Positions 26,544-37,475 of a DNA stretch of 64,000 nt are shown one piece after another. The notes beneath the pieces were generated by a model. The model was not told the DNA's origin and searched no databases. It worked only from the letters and a program-made list of their open reading frames with translations. Position 1 is the stretch's first letter, and each line of letters begins with the position of its first letter. The DNA comes from Levilactobacillus mulengensis. Its GTDB lineage: Bacteria; Bacillota; Bacilli; Lactobacillales; Lactobacillaceae. The stretch is taken from contig NZ_RHNW01000001.1 in assembly GCF_003946045.1 (NCBI RefSeq), forward strand, positions 455,825 to 519,824, given 5' to 3'. A program made the translations under genes and the position numbers.

Positions 26544-27561
26544 CCGTCACCTCCCGAAAAGTCACTGGATTTTCACCGGTGACAACCTGACCAACCTGGT
26601 AGGCGACTTGATCAACCGCGGCCAAACTTGCTAAGACCGGGGCAACCTGTTCTGGATGAACGACCAGTACCATCCCTAAACCCAAGTTAAACGTCGAACG
26701 GACATCCGTTGCCGTCAGTTGCCCCAACTCAGCCAGGACGGTCATGATTGGGGGTACTGGCCAACTGCCTAACTCAAATTGGGCACTTAACTTCTCCGGC
26801 AGGGCTCGCGCCACATTTTCAATCAGCCCCCCGCCCGTAACGTGGGCGATGCTGGCAACCAGTTTTTGTTGTAACAGTGGCAGGACGCTGCTGACATAGA
26901 TTTTAGTGGGCCGTAATAGTTCTTCGCCAAGCGCGTGTCCCACCGTTGGAAAAACATGGCCGAGTGCAAAATGATGCTGTTTAAATAAGATATCTCGGAC
27001 CAGACTGAAGCCGTTGGCGTGTAAGCCATTGGCTGGTAATCCAATCAACACATCGCCTGTCCGAACCTGACTCGGATCGAGCAAGGCCGACCGGTCCGCA
27101 ATCCCCACCGCAAAACCTGCGAGGTCGTAATGACCGTGCGCATACATGTCTGGCATTTCAGCCGTTTCGCCGCCAATCAACGCGACGTCGGCCTCCTGAC
27201 AGCCTGCGACCACGCCTTTCATGATAGCTGCTACTTGATTTTGATCAGTGTGGCCCAAGCCCAGGTAGTCTAAGAAAAATTGGGGGCGAGCCCCTTGCGC
27301 CAGAATATCATTCACACACATCGCAACTAGATCGATACCAATTGTCTCGTGACGTTGTGCCGCAATCGCCACCAATAATTTGGTCCCCACACCATCCGTC
27401 CCGGCAACCAGCACCGGATCATTCATGACCGTTTCGGCAGCCAACGGAAAGAGGCCTCCAAAGGCTCCCAGTTGGCGGTTACCACTTAATGCCTTCACGG
27501 TCTTCAGTACTTCATAGCCAGCGTTTAGATCCACACCCGCCTTTTTGTAGGCCTCACTCAT
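26536..27561 (-). CDS. purM: Phosphoribosylformylglycinamidine cyclo-ligase (AIR synthetase)
   Basis: 341-residue AIRS that closes the imidazole ring from FGAM using ATP. Characteristic VAGTDGVGTKLLVA near residue 55, GGETAEMPDMY near 145, and HVTGGGLIENVAR near 240. Its start is 13 nt after the purF stop, and its end overlaps purN by 8 nt. Confidence 0.97.
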   Translation of the reverse strand: MSEAYKKAGVDLNAGYEVLKTVKALSGNRQLGAFGGLFPLAAETVMNDPVLVAGTDGVGTKLLVAIAAQRHETIGIDLVAMCVNDILAQGARPQFFLDYLGLGHTDQNQVAAIMKGVVAGCQEADVALIGGETAEMPDMYAHGHYDLAGFAVGIADRSALLDPSQVRTGDVLIGLPANGLHANGFSLVRDILFKQHHFALGHVFPTVGHALGEELLRPTKIYVSSVLPLLQQKLVASIAHVTGGGLIENVARALPEKLSAQFELGSWPVPPIMTVLAELGQLTATDVRSTFNLGLGMVLVVHPEQVAPVLASLAAVDQVAYQVGQVVTGENPVTFREVTDG

Positions 27562-27574
27562 GCCTGTTTCCTCC

Positions 27575-29008
27575 CTACTTCTTTAGCCACTGCATTTCTT
27601 CGTCAAATTCAGCCTGATAATCGTACAACGGCGTCGGATAGTCCCCATTGAAATAGGCCATACACAGCCCACCATACGGGTCATCCACGTCCAGACCAAC
27701 TGAATCGATCACCCCTTGCTCGCTCAAGAATCCCAGTGAATCCGCTCCAAACGAGGTACACATTTCAGGAATTGTTTTCTGGGCGGCGACTAATTCCTTG
27801 GTGGTCTGAATATCAATCCCGTAGAAACAAGGGAAGCGTAGCGGCGGTGATGCAATCCGCAAGTGCACGGCACTAGCCCCCGCATCCTTTAATAACTTCA
27901 CAATTCGCCGACAAGTGGTCCCACGAACAATTGAGTCGTCAATTAAAACCACCCGTTTTCCAGCTACCACGCCTCGAACAGCGGACAACTTCATTCGGAC
28001 CCCTTGTTCTCGCAATGCTTGAGTCGGCTGAATGAAGGTTCGTGAGGAATACTGGTTCTTGATCAGCCCCATTTCATACGGTAGCCCACTGGCTTCGGCG
28101 TACCCGGTTGCGGCTGACAGCGAGGAATTAGGCACCCCCACCACAATATCCGCGTCAACTGGTTGCTCCTTAGCCAGCTGAATGCCCATTCGCTTCCGAG
28201 CTGAATGCACGTTAACGCCATAAATATTGGAATCTGGTCGGGCAAAGTAAATGAATTCCATTGAACAAATGGCTAAATTTCCTGCCGCCGTGTAATGATC
28301 GACAGTCAGTCCCTGATCATCGATCGTTAGGAGCTCACCGGGATGGACATCCTGGATAAACTTGGCACCAACAGCATCCAGCGCGCACGTCTCGCTACAA
28401 ACCACGTAGCCCCCAGTGGGCAATTGACCAACGACCAGTGGCCGTAAGCCATTTGGATCTAACGCCGCAAACAGCCGATCATTCGTTAATAACAGGTACG
28501 CGAAGCCCCCGTGAACCTGACGCAGCGCTTCCTTTAACTGGCCAGTCAGGGTTGGTGATTGGCTTCGGCGAACCAGATGCATGAGAATTTCACTATCCGA
28601 GCTGGCATGAAAGATGGCTCCGGCGGCCTCTAACCGGTGCCGTAACGTCTTGGCATTGGTTAAGTTACCATTGTGGGCTAAGGCAAACTGGGCGTCACTG
28701 AAATTAAATTCTAGTGGCTGGATATTTTCAATGCCGTGGTTGCCGGCAGTAGCGTACCGCACATGGCCAACCGCAGCCGTTCCAGTCAGCCGCTCCAAGC
28801 GTCGCGGTTCCCGAAAGACATCGGCTAACAAACCTAATCCCCGCTCTGACTGGAGCTGGCCATCATTATTCGCGGTAATTCCAGCCCCTTCTTGCCCCCG
28901 ATGCTGCAGTGCATGCAAGCCAAAGTAGGTGAGCTTGGCCGCATCCGGTGAGCCCCAGACGCCAAAGACGCCGCACTCTTCGTTCAGGCCTTTTATTTCA
29001 ACAGACAC
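27575..29008 (-). CDS. purF: Amidophosphoribosyltransferase
   Basis: 477-residue committing enzyme of purine synthesis (PRPP plus Gln to phosphoribosylamine). GTG 29008 follows a GAAGGAG site and gives [12 protein letters not shown], where the short propeptide is removed to expose the catalytic Cys, as in Bacillus PurF. The PRPP loop [13 protein letters not shown] is near residue 345. A C-terminal Cys-containing region suggests the iron-sulphur type. It overlaps purL by 16 nt. Confidence 0.96.
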   Translation of the reverse strand: MSVEIKGLNEECGVFGVWGSPDAAKLTYFGLHALQHRGQEGAGITANNDGQLQSERGLGLLADVFREPRRLERLTGTAAVGHVRYATAGNHGIENIQPLEFNFSDAQFALAHNGNLTNAKTLRHRLEAAGAIFHASSDSEILMHLVRRSQSPTLTGQLKEALRQVHGGFAYLLLTNDRLFAALDPNGLRPLVVGQLPTGGYVVCSETCALDAVGAKFIQDVHPGELLTIDDQGLTVDHYTAAGNLAICSMEFIYFARPDSNIYGVNVHSARKRMGIQLAKEQPVDADIVVGVPNSSLSAATGYAEASGLPYEMGLIKNQYSSRTFIQPTQALREQGVRMKLSAVRGVVAGKRVVLIDDSIVRGTTCRRIVKLLKDAGASAVHLRIASPPLRFPCFYGIDIQTTKELVAAQKTIPEMCTSFGADSLGFLSEQGVIDSVGLDVDDPYGGLCMAYFNGDYPTPLYDYQAEFDEEMQWLKK

Positions 29009-31212
29009 GGTAACGCTCCTTCCCATAGTTTTTTCGCTTCGCTGACGGGCAAATCAAAAGCCTGATCAGCGGTTTTGACCCATAGCCGGTCCTCTGCTGT
29101 CGTGACTCCCAGATAAGTAATTGTCTCTTGCATCAGTGCTTCAAACGCGGCCTGATATTCCGGCGTTACCGAAACGACAAAGCGTGATTGCGTTTCCGCA
29201 AAGAACTGAACGGCTGGCAGTTGACTGGTCAATGTCACCCCTAAGTCGCCGCCAAAACATGATTCAGCAATCGTGGTAATCAGTCCCCCTTCAGAGACAT
29301 CATGGGCACTGGCAACTAGCCCCGCTTGGATGGCTTCTAGAACGAGCTTTTGATGACGATGCTCCGTCGCCAGGTCAAAGTCAAACAGATTGCCGCTGAC
29401 TTGGCCCGTCAACATCTTCTGGCACTCACTTCCATTAAAGTCGGCATGCGTCGCACCCACCACGTAAACCTTATCGCCAGCTTGCTTGAAGTCTTGCGTT
29501 GTCACGTCACGTAAATGCTTAATCAACCCGACCATCCCAATCATTGGGGTCGGATAAATTGGTTCACCATTCGACTCATTGTTCAACGACACATTTCCCG
29601 AAATGACTGGCGTGTTAAATAACTGGCAGGCGCGACTGATTCCTTGAGCAGCTTCATCTAAGTCATAAAATTGTTCGGGCTTTTCCGGATTACCAAAGTT
29701 TAAGCAGTCCGTGACTCCCAGGGGTAAGCCCCCCGAAGCAACGATATTTCTAGCGGCCTCCGCCACGGCCATCTCACCACCAACGCGCGGGTTGAGGTGG
29801 AGGTAACGCCCATTCACATCCGTCGTCATTGCCAGCGCCTTATCCGTTTGCCGAATCCGAATCACCCCGGCATCCGAGCCCGGCCGGACAACTGTGTTGG
29901 TCTGCACCTGTGAGTCATACGTTTCAAATAGTGACCGCTTGGAAGCAATCGTCGGCTGTTGCAGGAGCTGTTTCAGCGTTGCCGTCACATCTGAAATCGT
30001 TGGCACAAACTGGGTAGTCACCTGTTGGTCCAGTCGCTGGGGACGGCGCTTTTCTCGTTGATAGACCGGTGCCTGCGTTGCCAACGCATCTACTGGCACA
30101 TCGGCCTCCAGCACCCCGTGATGGACCAACTGGTACTGATGTCCCGGGACGACTTCACCGATGACCACTGCATCTAACCCGTATTTATCAAAAACTTCAC
30201 GAATTTCTGCCGCCGAACCCTGCTTAATACATAACAGCATCCGTTCTTGTGATTCTGACAACATTAACTCGAACGCGGTCATGTCTGCTTCACGTTGGGG
30301 CACTAAGTCCAAATTGAGTTTAAGGCCACTTCCCGCTTTGGATGCCATTTCGGCTGAAGAAGAAACCAAGCCAGCCGCACCCATGTCCTGAATCCCGACC
30401 AGGCTGTCACGATGCTCGTGGATCACTTCTAGACAGGCATCCATCAACAGTTTTTCCATGAATGGATCACCAACTTGAACCGCCGAACGCTGCGTTTCCT
30501 TTGCATCGTTAAATTCTGCCGATGCAAAGGAAGCACCGTTGATGCCATCTCGACCGGTCTTGGCACCAACATAAATGATTTGATTGCCGACTCCGGTTGC
30601 CTGACCCTTCTGCATGTCTGCATGATTTAGGAGGCCAATGCACATGGCGTTCACCAACGGATTTTTCTGGTAACACGCATCAAATGCCATATCCCCACCA
30701 ATCGTGGGAATTCCAATACAGTTGCCGTAACCCCCGATGCCGGCCACGACTTGTGAAATCAAATAGGTTGTCGCCGAATCCGTGGGCTCACCAAAGCGCA
30801 GGCTATCGAGCAAAGCAACTGGCTTGGCCCCCATGGAGAAGATATCGCGGATGATGCCACCCACGCCGGTTGCGGCACCCTCATAGGGTTCCACTGCCGA
30901 CGGATGATTATGGCTCTCCGCCTTAAAGACCACGGCCTGACCGTCACCAATATCAATGATGCCAGCCCCTTCGCCCGGGCCTGCCAAGACGTGATCACCC
31001 TGGGTCCAAAACTTTTTCAGCACTGGCTTAGAGTTCTTGTAGGAACAATGCTCACTCCACATCCCCGAGAAAAGACCGACTTCAGTATAATTGGGCAACC
31101 GATGGAGGACTTGTTCACAAATGAGGCGGTACTCATCAGCCGTGAGACCTAGTTGCTGGTAGGCTTGCGTATCCCGGATAGCTTCCGGCGTTAATTTAGC
31201 GGTTTTCAACAT
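28993..31212 (-). CDS. purL: Phosphoribosylformylglycinamidine synthase subunit PurL
   Basis: 739-residue small-type FGAM synthase, working with PurQ (glutaminase) and PurS. Contains [14 protein letters not shown] near residue 52, [21 protein letters not shown] near 95 and a C-terminal ATP-binding half. Second ATG (31212) preferred: AGGGGG is about 6 nt before it, while the first ATG touches the site. Overlaps purQ by 17 nt and purF by 16 nt. Confidence 0.97.
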   Translation of the reverse strand: MLKTAKLTPEAIRDTQAYQQLGLTADEYRLICEQVLHRLPNYTEVGLFSGMWSEHCSYKNSKPVLKKFWTQGDHVLAGPGEGAGIIDIGDGQAVVFKAESHNHPSAVEPYEGAATGVGGIIRDIFSMGAKPVALLDSLRFGEPTDSATTYLISQVVAGIGGYGNCIGIPTIGGDMAFDACYQKNPLVNAMCIGLLNHADMQKGQATGVGNQIIYVGAKTGRDGINGASFASAEFNDAKETQRSAVQVGDPFMEKLLMDACLEVIHEHRDSLVGIQDMGAAGLVSSSAEMASKAGSGLKLNLDLVPQREADMTAFELMLSESQERMLLCIKQGSAAEIREVFDKYGLDAVVIGEVVPGHQYQLVHHGVLEADVPVDALATQAPVYQREKRRPQRLDQQVTTQFVPTISDVTATLKQLLQQPTIASKRSLFETYDSQVQTNTVVRPGSDAGVIRIRQTDKALAMTTDVNGRYLHLNPRVGGEMAVAEAARNIVASGGLPLGVTDCLNFGNPEKPEQFYDLDEAAQGISRACQLFNTPVISGNVSLNNESNGEPIYPTPMIGMVGLIKHLRDVTTQDFKQAGDKVYVVGATHADFNGSECQKMLTGQVSGNLFDFDLATEHRHQKLVLEAIQAGLVASAHDVSEGGLITTIAESCFGGDLGVTLTSQLPAVQFFAETQSRFVVSVTPEYQAAFEALMQETITYLGVTTAEDRLWVKTADQAFDLPVSEAKKLWEGALPCLLK

Positions 31213-31885
31213 GCGCATCCCCCTGTACGTGATTCATCAGCAATGAGTCGAAAATCCCTAACCCATCAACGGAACCCAGAATCGTTTCGACTGCCCGCTC
31301 CGGATGAGGCATCATCCCCAGCACGTTGCCGCGCCGGTTCACAATCCCCGCAATGTTTGCCACACTACCATTGGGATTATCAACGTATTCAAAGACAATC
31401 TGATTGTGTGCTTTTAGTTCAGCCAACGTGGCGTCATCACAATAATAATTTCCTTCGCCGTGTGCAATCGGTAATTTGATGTCCTGATGACGGGCATAGG
31501 CGGTGGTGAATCGGGTGTCGGTGTTGCTGACATGGAGGGCACTGACCTGACAAATAAACTTGGATGATTCATTTGCCTGTAAGGCACCTGGCAGTAGCCC
31601 TGCCTCCGTTAAAATTTGAAAGCCGTTGCAGATACCCATGACCGGCTTGCCGGAATTGGCAAAGGCCTTCACCGCCGTCATCACTGGCGCAAAGCGGGCA
31701 ATCGCCCCACTACGCAGGTAATCCCCGTATGAAAAGCCGCCAGGCAGAATGACCGCATCATAGCCGCTCAAATCGGTGGTGGTCGCGGGCACTAAATCGG
31801 CCGGCGTGTGTAGACAATCACGCAGGGCATTCAATAAATCATAATCGCAATTAGAACCCGGAAAAACGGGGATGGCAAACTTCAT
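31196..31885 (-). CDS. purQ: Phosphoribosylformylglycinamidine synthase subunit PurQ
   Basis: 229-residue class I glutamine amidotransferase delivering ammonia to PurL. The nucleophile motif [17 protein letters not shown] is near residue 85 and the terminal catalytic His-Glu (MMPHPERA) near 200. It lies 3 nt after purS. Confidence 0.97.
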   Translation of the reverse strand: MKFAIPVFPGSNCDYDLLNALRDCLHTPADLVPATTTDLSGYDAVILPGGFSYGDYLRSGAIARFAPVMTAVKAFANSGKPVMGICNGFQILTEAGLLPGALQANESSKFICQVSALHVSNTDTRFTTAYARHQDIKLPIAHGEGNYYCDDATLAELKAHNQIVFEYVDNPNGSVANIAGIVNRRGNVLGMMPHPERAVETILGSVDGLGIFDSLLMNHVQGDAHVENR

Positions 31886-31888
31886 GGC

Positions 31889-32140
31889 TTAAGCCTCCAA
31901 CTCTGTGATTTCGTAACGATAAGTTTCCATGTTCACGTTAGCCAGTAAGCGGTCGCACATCTCATCGACTTGTTCGGCTAACGATTTTTCTCCGGCGGTC
32001 AATTTAATTTCAAAGTATTTTCCCAAAGTAACGGCCGCCACATTTTCATAATCTAGCCGATGAAGTGCGTCCTTGATGGCTTCACCCTTCGGATCTAGAA
32101 TCGATGGTTTATACGTCACGTAGACCTTTGCTAAATACAT
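31889..32140 (-). CDS. purS: Phosphoribosylformylglycinamidine synthase subunit PurS
   Basis: 83-residue PurS, the small structural subunit that docks PurQ on PurL. The sequence KVYVTYKPSILDPKGEAIKDAL at the N-terminus is typical. It overlaps purC by 10 nt. Confidence 0.96.
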   Translation of the reverse strand: MYLAKVYVTYKPSILDPKGEAIKDALHRLDYENVAAVTLGKYFEIKLTAGEKSLAEQVDEMCDRLLANVNMETYRYEITELEA

Positions 32141-32871
32141 GGCTTTTCCTCCTCTACCGCTGCCAATCGATCGAGCACTTCTGTGTAAACCTCGGTCAAG
32201 TCTCCGGAGCTCTTGCGAAAGACATCTTTATCCAATGACTCATGGGTTGCTTGATCAACCAGTCGGCAGCTATCCGGTGAAATTTCATCAGCCAATAAAA
32301 CTGTGCCATCTGTCGTTAAGCCAAATTCAATTTTAAAATCGACTAGCTGGACCTGCATGGCTCCAAAGATTTGTTGTAACCGTTGATTGACCAATTGGGC
32401 TTGTCGGCGCATTTCAGCCAACGTCTCTGCGGTAGCCACGTTTAAGGCCAAAATTTGAGAGTCGTTGATAAATGGATCATCTAGCTGGTCGCTCTTGTAG
32501 AAGAATTCCATGACCGGCTCTTCAAAGGGAGTCAGATGTGGCACACCAAATTTTCGTTCAAAGCTCCCCGACGCAGCGTTCCGCACCACTGTTTCCAAAG
32601 GAATCATGGTTACTCGGCGAACCAGCTGAACGTATGCCGACTGCTGCGTGATAAAGTGATTGGCAATCCCATGCTTTGCCAAGTCCTGAAAGATCAGACT
32701 AGCAATCCGATTATTGAGTAACCCCTTTTGTGCAATGGCGACTTTGCGCTTGCCATTTAAGGCCGTTGCTTGATCTAAATACTCTACCCACAACACTTCT
32801 GGATTGTTCGTTTCGTACATAGCCTTAGCTTTCCCCGTGTAAATTAGACCTTGCTTGGTAATCTCTGTCAT
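32131..32871 (-). CDS. purC: SAICAR synthetase
   Basis: 246-residue phosphoribosylaminoimidazole-succinocarboxamide synthase. N-terminal LIYTGKAKAMYET, the central MIPLETVVRNAASGSF near residue 88, and LADEISPDSCRLVD near 190 are diagnostic. It starts 3 nt after purK. Confidence 0.97.
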   Translation of the reverse strand: MTEITKQGLIYTGKAKAMYETNNPEVLWVEYLDQATALNGKRKVAIAQKGLLNNRIASLIFQDLAKHGIANHFITQQSAYVQLVRRVTMIPLETVVRNAASGSFERKFGVPHLTPFEEPVMEFFYKSDQLDDPFINDSQILALNVATAETLAEMRRQAQLVNQRLQQIFGAMQVQLVDFKIEFGLTTDGTVLLADEISPDSCRLVDQATHESLDKDVFRKSSGDLTEVYTEVLDRLAAVEEEKPCI

Positions 32872-32874
32872 CGG

Positions 32875-34005
32875 TTATTGTTCCCCTTTCAACGCCGCTA
32901 CAGCTGCCAAGGCAGCCTGCGTATCCGCATTCAAAACTGTTACGTGCCCCATCTTCCGCTGCGCTTTAATTTCTGCCTTACCGTAATCGTGAAAATGCCA
33001 CTCCGGATGTTGGCTGAGCAAGTCGCGTGCCACCTGCAGGTCTGCCCCCAGCAGGTTGCGCATGACCGCTGGAGTCGCCTGCGTAATCTGGGGAATCGGC
33101 AACCCACAAATACTACGAATGTGGGCCTCAAACTGTGAAATATTGCACGCCTCAATGCTGTAATGCCCCGAATTGTGCGGTCGTGGTGCTAATTCATTCA
33201 CTAAGAGCTCGCCATCAGGTAAGACAAAGAATTCAATCCCCAAGACCCCACGTAAATGTAAGGCTGTAGCAATCTTCGTAGCCAGCACTTGTGCACGCTG
33301 ATGCACGGCCGGCGCAACCTGAGCTGGTGCAATCGTGGTGTGCAAAATATGGTTTTGATGGCGATTCTCAACCAGTGGAAAGGCCACCACGTTTCCCGCC
33401 ACATCACGGGTCACCATCATCGCCACTTCTAGTTTGAAATCTTGCCGGCGCTCTAGGATACAAGGTCGTTGGCACAGCTCACGACTGGTTGCCGACAATT
33501 CTGGTTGGTTGATATCAACCTGGCCATGCCCGTCGTAGCCGCCCTCCAACGTTTTCAGAATGGCCGGCGTCCCCAGCTGGTCAACCGCCGTTTCTAATGC
33601 TGCCGTCCCCTGAACCGCCGCAAACGGCGTGACCGGAATCCCTTGACTATGTAAAAACTGTTTTTCTGCAAGACGATTCCGGGTTAGCCGCAGAAGATCC
33701 GTCCCCTGTGGGAGTCGAGTCAGCGATTGTACGGCATCTAAAGCTGCGACATCAACGTTTTCAAACTCGTAGGTCAGCACATCACTTCGTTGGGCCAATT
33801 GTTCCAGAGCGGCGGTCTCTTGATAGTCCGCAACGATTTGAAAATCGGCGACCTGCCCCGCTGGGGACTGGGGTGTCGGGTCTAGGATCCCCACGTGATA
33901 ACCCATGGCCTTGGCACTCAGCGCTAACATTTGGCCCAGCTGTCCGCCACCCACGATACCGATCGTTGCTGGCGGTAAGATTGGCGTCTCAGAATTGTTG
34001 TTCAC
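32875..34005 (-). CDS. purK: N5-carboxyaminoimidazole ribonucleotide synthase
   Basis: 376-residue ATP-grasp enzyme of the PurK type. The true start is GTG 34005: CAGGAGG is 9 nt upstream, and the dinucleotide-type [14 protein letters not shown] begins about 12 residues in. Upstream in-frame sequence belongs to purE in another frame. ATP-grasp core [13 protein letters not shown] and the C-terminal [19 protein letters not shown] are present. Overlaps purE by 17 nt. Confidence 0.96.
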   Translation of the reverse strand: MNNNSETPILPPATIGIVGGGQLGQMLALSAKAMGYHVGILDPTPQSPAGQVADFQIVADYQETAALEQLAQRSDVLTYEFENVDVAALDAVQSLTRLPQGTDLLRLTRNRLAEKQFLHSQGIPVTPFAAVQGTAALETAVDQLGTPAILKTLEGGYDGHGQVDINQPELSATSRELCQRPCILERRQDFKLEVAMMVTRDVAGNVVAFPLVENRHQNHILHTTIAPAQVAPAVHQRAQVLATKIATALHLRGVLGIEFFVLPDGELLVNELAPRPHNSGHYSIEACNISQFEAHIRSICGLPIPQITQATPAVMRNLLGADLQVARDLLSQHPEWHFHDYGKAEIKAQRKMGHVTVLNADTQAALAAVAALKGEQ

Positions 34006-34471
34006 TACGTTCTGCCTCCTGCCGCTGACGTTGTCGAAAGTCTTGGACCCGCGCTTGAATTCGCTGATCCTGTAAGCCCAAAATTTGTGCTGCCAATAGC
34101 GCCGCGTTCTTGGCCCCAGCTGCCCCAATTGCCATAGTGGCCACCGAGACGCCGGCTGGCATTTGGACAATGGACAGGAGCGAATCCATGCCGTTCAGCG
34201 CGTGCGACTGCATGGGCACGCCAATGACTGGGAGCATCGTATTAGCCGCGAGCATCCCCGGTAAGTGAGCTGCCCCACCAGCCCCGGCAATGATGACCTG
34301 CAGCCCCCGGTTCAGCGCCTGTTGTCCGTAGTCTTGCAGGACATCCGGCATTCGGTGCGCTGAAATGATGCGCCGCTCGTAGTCAACGCCTAGGGTCATC
34401 AATTGCTGCGCTGCTAACTGCATCGTGGGCCAATCCGAGATAGACCCCATGACTAAACCAACCTGCACCAT
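33989..34471 (-). CDS. purE: N5-carboxyaminoimidazole ribonucleotide mutase
   Basis: 160-residue class I PurE, first gene of the operon. [13 protein letters not shown] at the N-terminus, SAHRMPD near residue 40 and [12 protein letters not shown] near 70 are the signature segments. GGGAGGA precedes the ATG by about 8 nt. With PurK it carries out the two-step bacterial route from AIR to CAIR. Confidence 0.97.
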   Translation of the reverse strand: MVQVGLVMGSISDWPTMQLAAQQLMTLGVDYERRIISAHRMPDVLQDYGQQALNRGLQVIIAGAGGAAHLPGMLAANTMLPVIGVPMQSHALNGMDSLLSIVQMPAGVSVATMAIGAAGAKNAALLAAQILGLQDQRIQARVQDFRQRQRQEAERSEQQF

Positions 34472-34504
34472 GTTTATTCCTCCCGCTAGTCTATTTATTC
34501 GCTA

Positions 34505-34582
34505 AGTTTAGCAATTCACCACCCGACTGTCAACCAAAAGACTAACAATTAGTCGATATAATTATTTTAATATTCGTTTTTA
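34505..34582 (-). promoter_or_regulatory. purE promoter with PurBox-like element
   Basis: Minus strand: TTGACA (34533-34528), 17 nt, TAAACT (34510-34505). TAAAAACGAATATT (34582-34569) matches 11 of 13 positions of the lactococcal PurBox AWWWCCGAACWWT and is centred about 77 bp before the expected start site. A second, weaker CGAACATA-like sequence lies at 34636-34643 in the opposite orientation. Confidence 0.65.
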
Positions 34583-34670
34583 GTAGAACTATATTGTTGA
34601 TGTATTCATTTTACGTTTAAAATATTTAGTAATCGCGAACATAATGAAAATCAGCGTCAAATTTTTCCAT

Positions 34671-34694
34671 AAAAAAAGACGCCCGCAGGCATCT
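34671..34694 (-). terminator. Terminator of argS1
   Basis: Short hairpin GACGCC / GGCATC (wobble included) with seven A on the left at 34672-34678, giving the minus-strand T run, 18 nt after the argS1 stop. Confidence 0.75.
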
Positions 34695-34711
34695 CTTTTG
34701 AACACAATTCA

Positions 34712-36403
34712 TTACATTTCGTCAGGTGCTTGAACCCCTAACAGACGTAAGCTTTCCTTCAAGACCGTTGACACTGCCTTGACCAAAGCCAAACGGGCTG
34801 GCAAGCCGGCATCGTCCGCTAAAATCTTGGAGTGGGCGTAGTACTTGTTGAAGGTCTTGGCTAAACGAATCGCGTATTTAGCAATCACGGATGGTTCTAA
34901 CTCATCGCAAGCCATCTTGACCATAGCTGGGAAGTCTGCCAAGGTCTTGATCGTATCCCAGGCTTCTGGATCAGAAACTTGGTTACCATCGGCCTTAACG
35001 GCGACGTCACCGGCCTTACGTAAGATACTTTCGGCCCGTACCCGTGAGTACTGAACGTAAGGACCCGTTTCGCCTTCGAACTTCAATTGATCAGCGAGCA
35101 CGAAGTCAATGTTGTTGGTCCGTTCGTTCTTCAAATCACCGAAGACGATGGCTCCAACCCCGACCTGCTTGGCAACCTCTTCCTTGTTAGCCAAGTTAGG
35201 GTTCTTTTCGTTGATTTCTTCACCGGCCAGCTTAACAGATTCTTCGAGAACCTTGTCCAGCAAGATGATCCGACCAGAACGGGTGGAAAGTTTCTTCCCA
35301 TCAACGGTGATCAGCCCAAATGGCACGTGTTGGACGTCATCAGCGGATGGCACGCCCATTTCCTGTAAGACGGCCTTCAACTGCTTGAAGTAGTAGGTTT
35401 GTTCGGAACCCACCACGTACAAGTTCTTGGCTGGCTTGTAAGTCCGGTCACGGTACAGGGCCGTCGCAATATCCCGGGTGATGTACAGTGACGCGCCATC
35501 ACTCTTCAGGATCAAGGCTGGGTTCAAGTCGTGCTTGCTCAAGTCAACCACTTGGGCACCTTGAGATTCAACCAGTAAATGCTTGTCCTTCAAAATTTGA
35601 ACAACTTCGGCCAGCTTATCGTTGTAGAAGGCTTCACCATTGTAAGTATCAAAGGTAACCCCTAATTTTTCATAAACGTCGTTGAATTCTTGCAATGACG
35701 CCTTCCGGAACCAGTCCCAGAGACGGTGGGCTTCGGGATCGCCATTTTCAAGCTTTCTGAACCATTCACGGGCCTCATCGTCCAGTTCAGGCTTGTCAAC
35801 GTCTTCCTTATGGAAGCGAACGTAGTATTCAACCAGCTTGTTGATAGGATCCTTCTTAACATCCTCTTCGTTCCCCCACAGCTTGTAGGCCGTGATGAGC
35901 TTCCCGAATTGCGTTCCCCAGTCACCCAAGTGATTGTCTTTGATTGGGTTGTAGCCGTTCTTCGTCAAAATTTCAGCGATAGAGTTCCCAATCACCGTTG
36001 ACCGCAAGTGACCCATGGACATTGGCTTAGCAATGTTAGGTGAGGACATATCGATTGGCACGTTGCCGCCGTTCCCGTCGTCATTTTGCCCATAGCTGGC
36101 ACCAGCCGTTAAGACCGTGTTCAACGTTTCTTCACTATAAGCGCTCTTATCAAAGAAGAAGTTCAGGTAAGGACCCACGACTTCAACCTTTTCAAAGCCC
36201 GTCTTATCTAGCTTGTCCGCCAAATCCTGGGCAATTTGTTGGGGTGCTTGGTGCAACAACTTAGCCAAGGTAAAGGTTGGGAACGCCATGTCCCCTTTGT
36301 CTGACGTCTTAGGACGTTCCAGCTTAGCCGCAATATCTTCTGCGGATAATTGGCCGTCCAGCGCGGTAGCTAAGGCATTGGTAACTGTTTGTTTGTAATC
36401 CAT
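34712..36403 (-). CDS. argS: Arginyl-tRNA synthetase (T-box controlled copy)
   Basis: 563-residue class I synthetase. N-terminal additional domain, HIGH-type motif MSMGHLRSTVIGNS near residue 130, KMSKS-like region KKLSTRSGRI near 390 without the usual second lysine (normal for ArgRS), and a C-terminal anticodon-binding DALR domain. ATG 36403 (MDYKQT) is chosen; upstream in-frame residues belong to the leader. A T-box leader at 36463-36665 controls it, unlike the paralogue at 61976-63667, to which it aligns without gaps. Confidence 0.97.
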   Translation of the reverse strand: MDYKQTVTNALATALDGQLSAEDIAAKLERPKTSDKGDMAFPTFTLAKLLHQAPQQIAQDLADKLDKTGFEKVEVVGPYLNFFFDKSAYSEETLNTVLTAGASYGQNDDGNGGNVPIDMSSPNIAKPMSMGHLRSTVIGNSIAEILTKNGYNPIKDNHLGDWGTQFGKLITAYKLWGNEEDVKKDPINKLVEYYVRFHKEDVDKPELDDEAREWFRKLENGDPEAHRLWDWFRKASLQEFNDVYEKLGVTFDTYNGEAFYNDKLAEVVQILKDKHLLVESQGAQVVDLSKHDLNPALILKSDGASLYITRDIATALYRDRTYKPAKNLYVVGSEQTYYFKQLKAVLQEMGVPSADDVQHVPFGLITVDGKKLSTRSGRIILLDKVLEESVKLAGEEINEKNPNLANKEEVAKQVGVGAIVFGDLKNERTNNIDFVLADQLKFEGETGPYVQYSRVRAESILRKAGDVAVKADGNQVSDPEAWDTIKTLADFPAMVKMACDELEPSVIAKYAIRLAKTFNKYYAHSKILADDAGLPARLALVKAVSTVLKESLRLLGVQAPDEM

Positions 36404-36462
36404 ACTAGTTCCTCCTCGTATTCTTCTCAAAATCATCGTCAGTCTCAGGCGCTTCACGGGAT

Positions 36463-36665
36463 AAAAAAAGTCCCCTACAAAATAAATTGTAAGAGACGAG
36501 AATGACCCGCGGTACCACTCTGATTGACTTTAAAGTCCACTTTAAAATTCTGTTTAAATGACACCAATTGCTCCGTTCCGTTAGGGTCCTTGTCCGGCTC
36601 GCAGCACTCCGGACTCGCTGAAAAGGATTTCCACAACGTACTATTTCAATGGCGATAAATGCCTT
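36463..36665 (-). ncRNA. T-box leader of argS1
   Basis: Minus strand. The diagnostic T-box sequence AGTGGTACCGCG is at 36519-36508. A Stem I AGTA element lies near 36640, and Stem I distal parts AGCGAG and GTGCTGCGAG near 36600-36622. A terminator hairpin GTCTCTTACAA / TTGTAGGGGAC with seven T (36497-36463) ends it. In the specifier loop GAACGGA, the codon CGG (Arg) at 36575-36573 is the likely specifier, matching the downstream gene. Uncharged tRNA-Arg would stabilise the antiterminator. Confidence 0.92.
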
Positions 36666-36710
36666 CGAATAATAAGAAAGACGACCAAGACTGGCCGCCC
36701 AACATTCGAA

Positions 36711-36781
36711 AGCGGGTGACGGGAATCGGACCCGCGACGCAAGCTTGGGAAGCTTGAATTTTACCACTAAACTACACCCGC
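36711..36781 (-). tRNA. tRNA-Gly (CCC anticodon)
   Basis: 71 nt. Acceptor stem GCGGGTG / CACCCGC, D-arm GTTT..AAAT, anticodon stem CAAGC / GCTTG around the loop TTCCCAA (anticodon CCC), and T-arm CGGGTCCGATTCCCG. CCA is not encoded. It lies just upstream of the argS1 T-box leader on the same strand. Confidence 0.93.
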
Positions 36782-36859
36782 ACAACACAAATGAGTATAG
36801 CATATCATTTGTGAGTTGTCATCGTTTTTTGCAAATAAATTCAAAAAAGTTTTGAAAAA

Positions 36860-37090
36860 CTAATTTTCATCCGCACTGTTTCCGGTAATTTTAGCAGCAG
36901 ACTTCCGCACAACAGCGCGGTTGTTCATGTCGCCAACGGCAGTTTTGTCGGCAGGATCGTAGTCCCGAATCTCAACTAAAACTGAATTATCATACACTTT
37001 GGTAACTTCCCCAGTGAAATCGTGTTCCAGAGGACCAAATTTTTTCGCCGCAACGTAATCGCCAATCTTAATCTCTGTAGTCTCAGCCAT
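36860..37090 (-). CDS. DUF2187-like small protein
   Basis: 76 residues starting at ATG 37090, which has AAGGAG 8 nt upstream; a longer frame from 37132 has no ribosome binding site. KIGDYVAAKKFGPLEHDFTG followed by VTKVYDNSVLVEIRDYD resembles the short KOW/SH3-like barrel of DUF2187 (YkvS) proteins. Function unknown. Acidic overall with no membrane segment, so cytoplasmic. Confidence 0.75.
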   Translation of the reverse strand: MAETTEIKIGDYVAAKKFGPLEHDFTGEVTKVYDNSVLVEIRDYDPADKTAVGDMNNRAVVRKSAAKITGNSADEN

Positions 37091-37475
37091 TGTTCGTCGC
37101 TCCTTTCGTATGCAAAGTAATATTATAGCCATGTTTCAGCGGTGAAGCAAGTAAAGTTCCCTCCCAGACTTCATGATTCCCCCTAGTGCCACCGTTTACG
37201 CCCGCTTTCTCGTGGCTTGCAATCTAATTGTAAGGTGATTGAAACAAAATGAGAAAGCCGAACCTTACTTGCTGTTTAGTAATTATATCCGTCAAAACGC
37301 GAACGTACATTTCTATTTTAACTTCAATATCATTTTTAACTGCAAATTACCGAACAACGGGATATTTCGGCGAATTCCGAAACCATACTCAAATTGGTCT
37401 AAATAAGTTATAATCTAGTCGTTGTGTTAGTTCGTTTTTATTCAATAGGAAATTTTCATAGGAGGAGAAGACATT
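37091..37475 (+). promoter_or_regulatory. Intergenic region upstream of the amidase gene
   Basis: About 385 bp, AT-rich in its second half. A perfect TATAAT at 37409-37414 is the likely -10 for the amidase gene, but the -35 is weak. The divergent small gene has its start at 37090. No repeat or known RNA seen. Confidence 0.4.
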
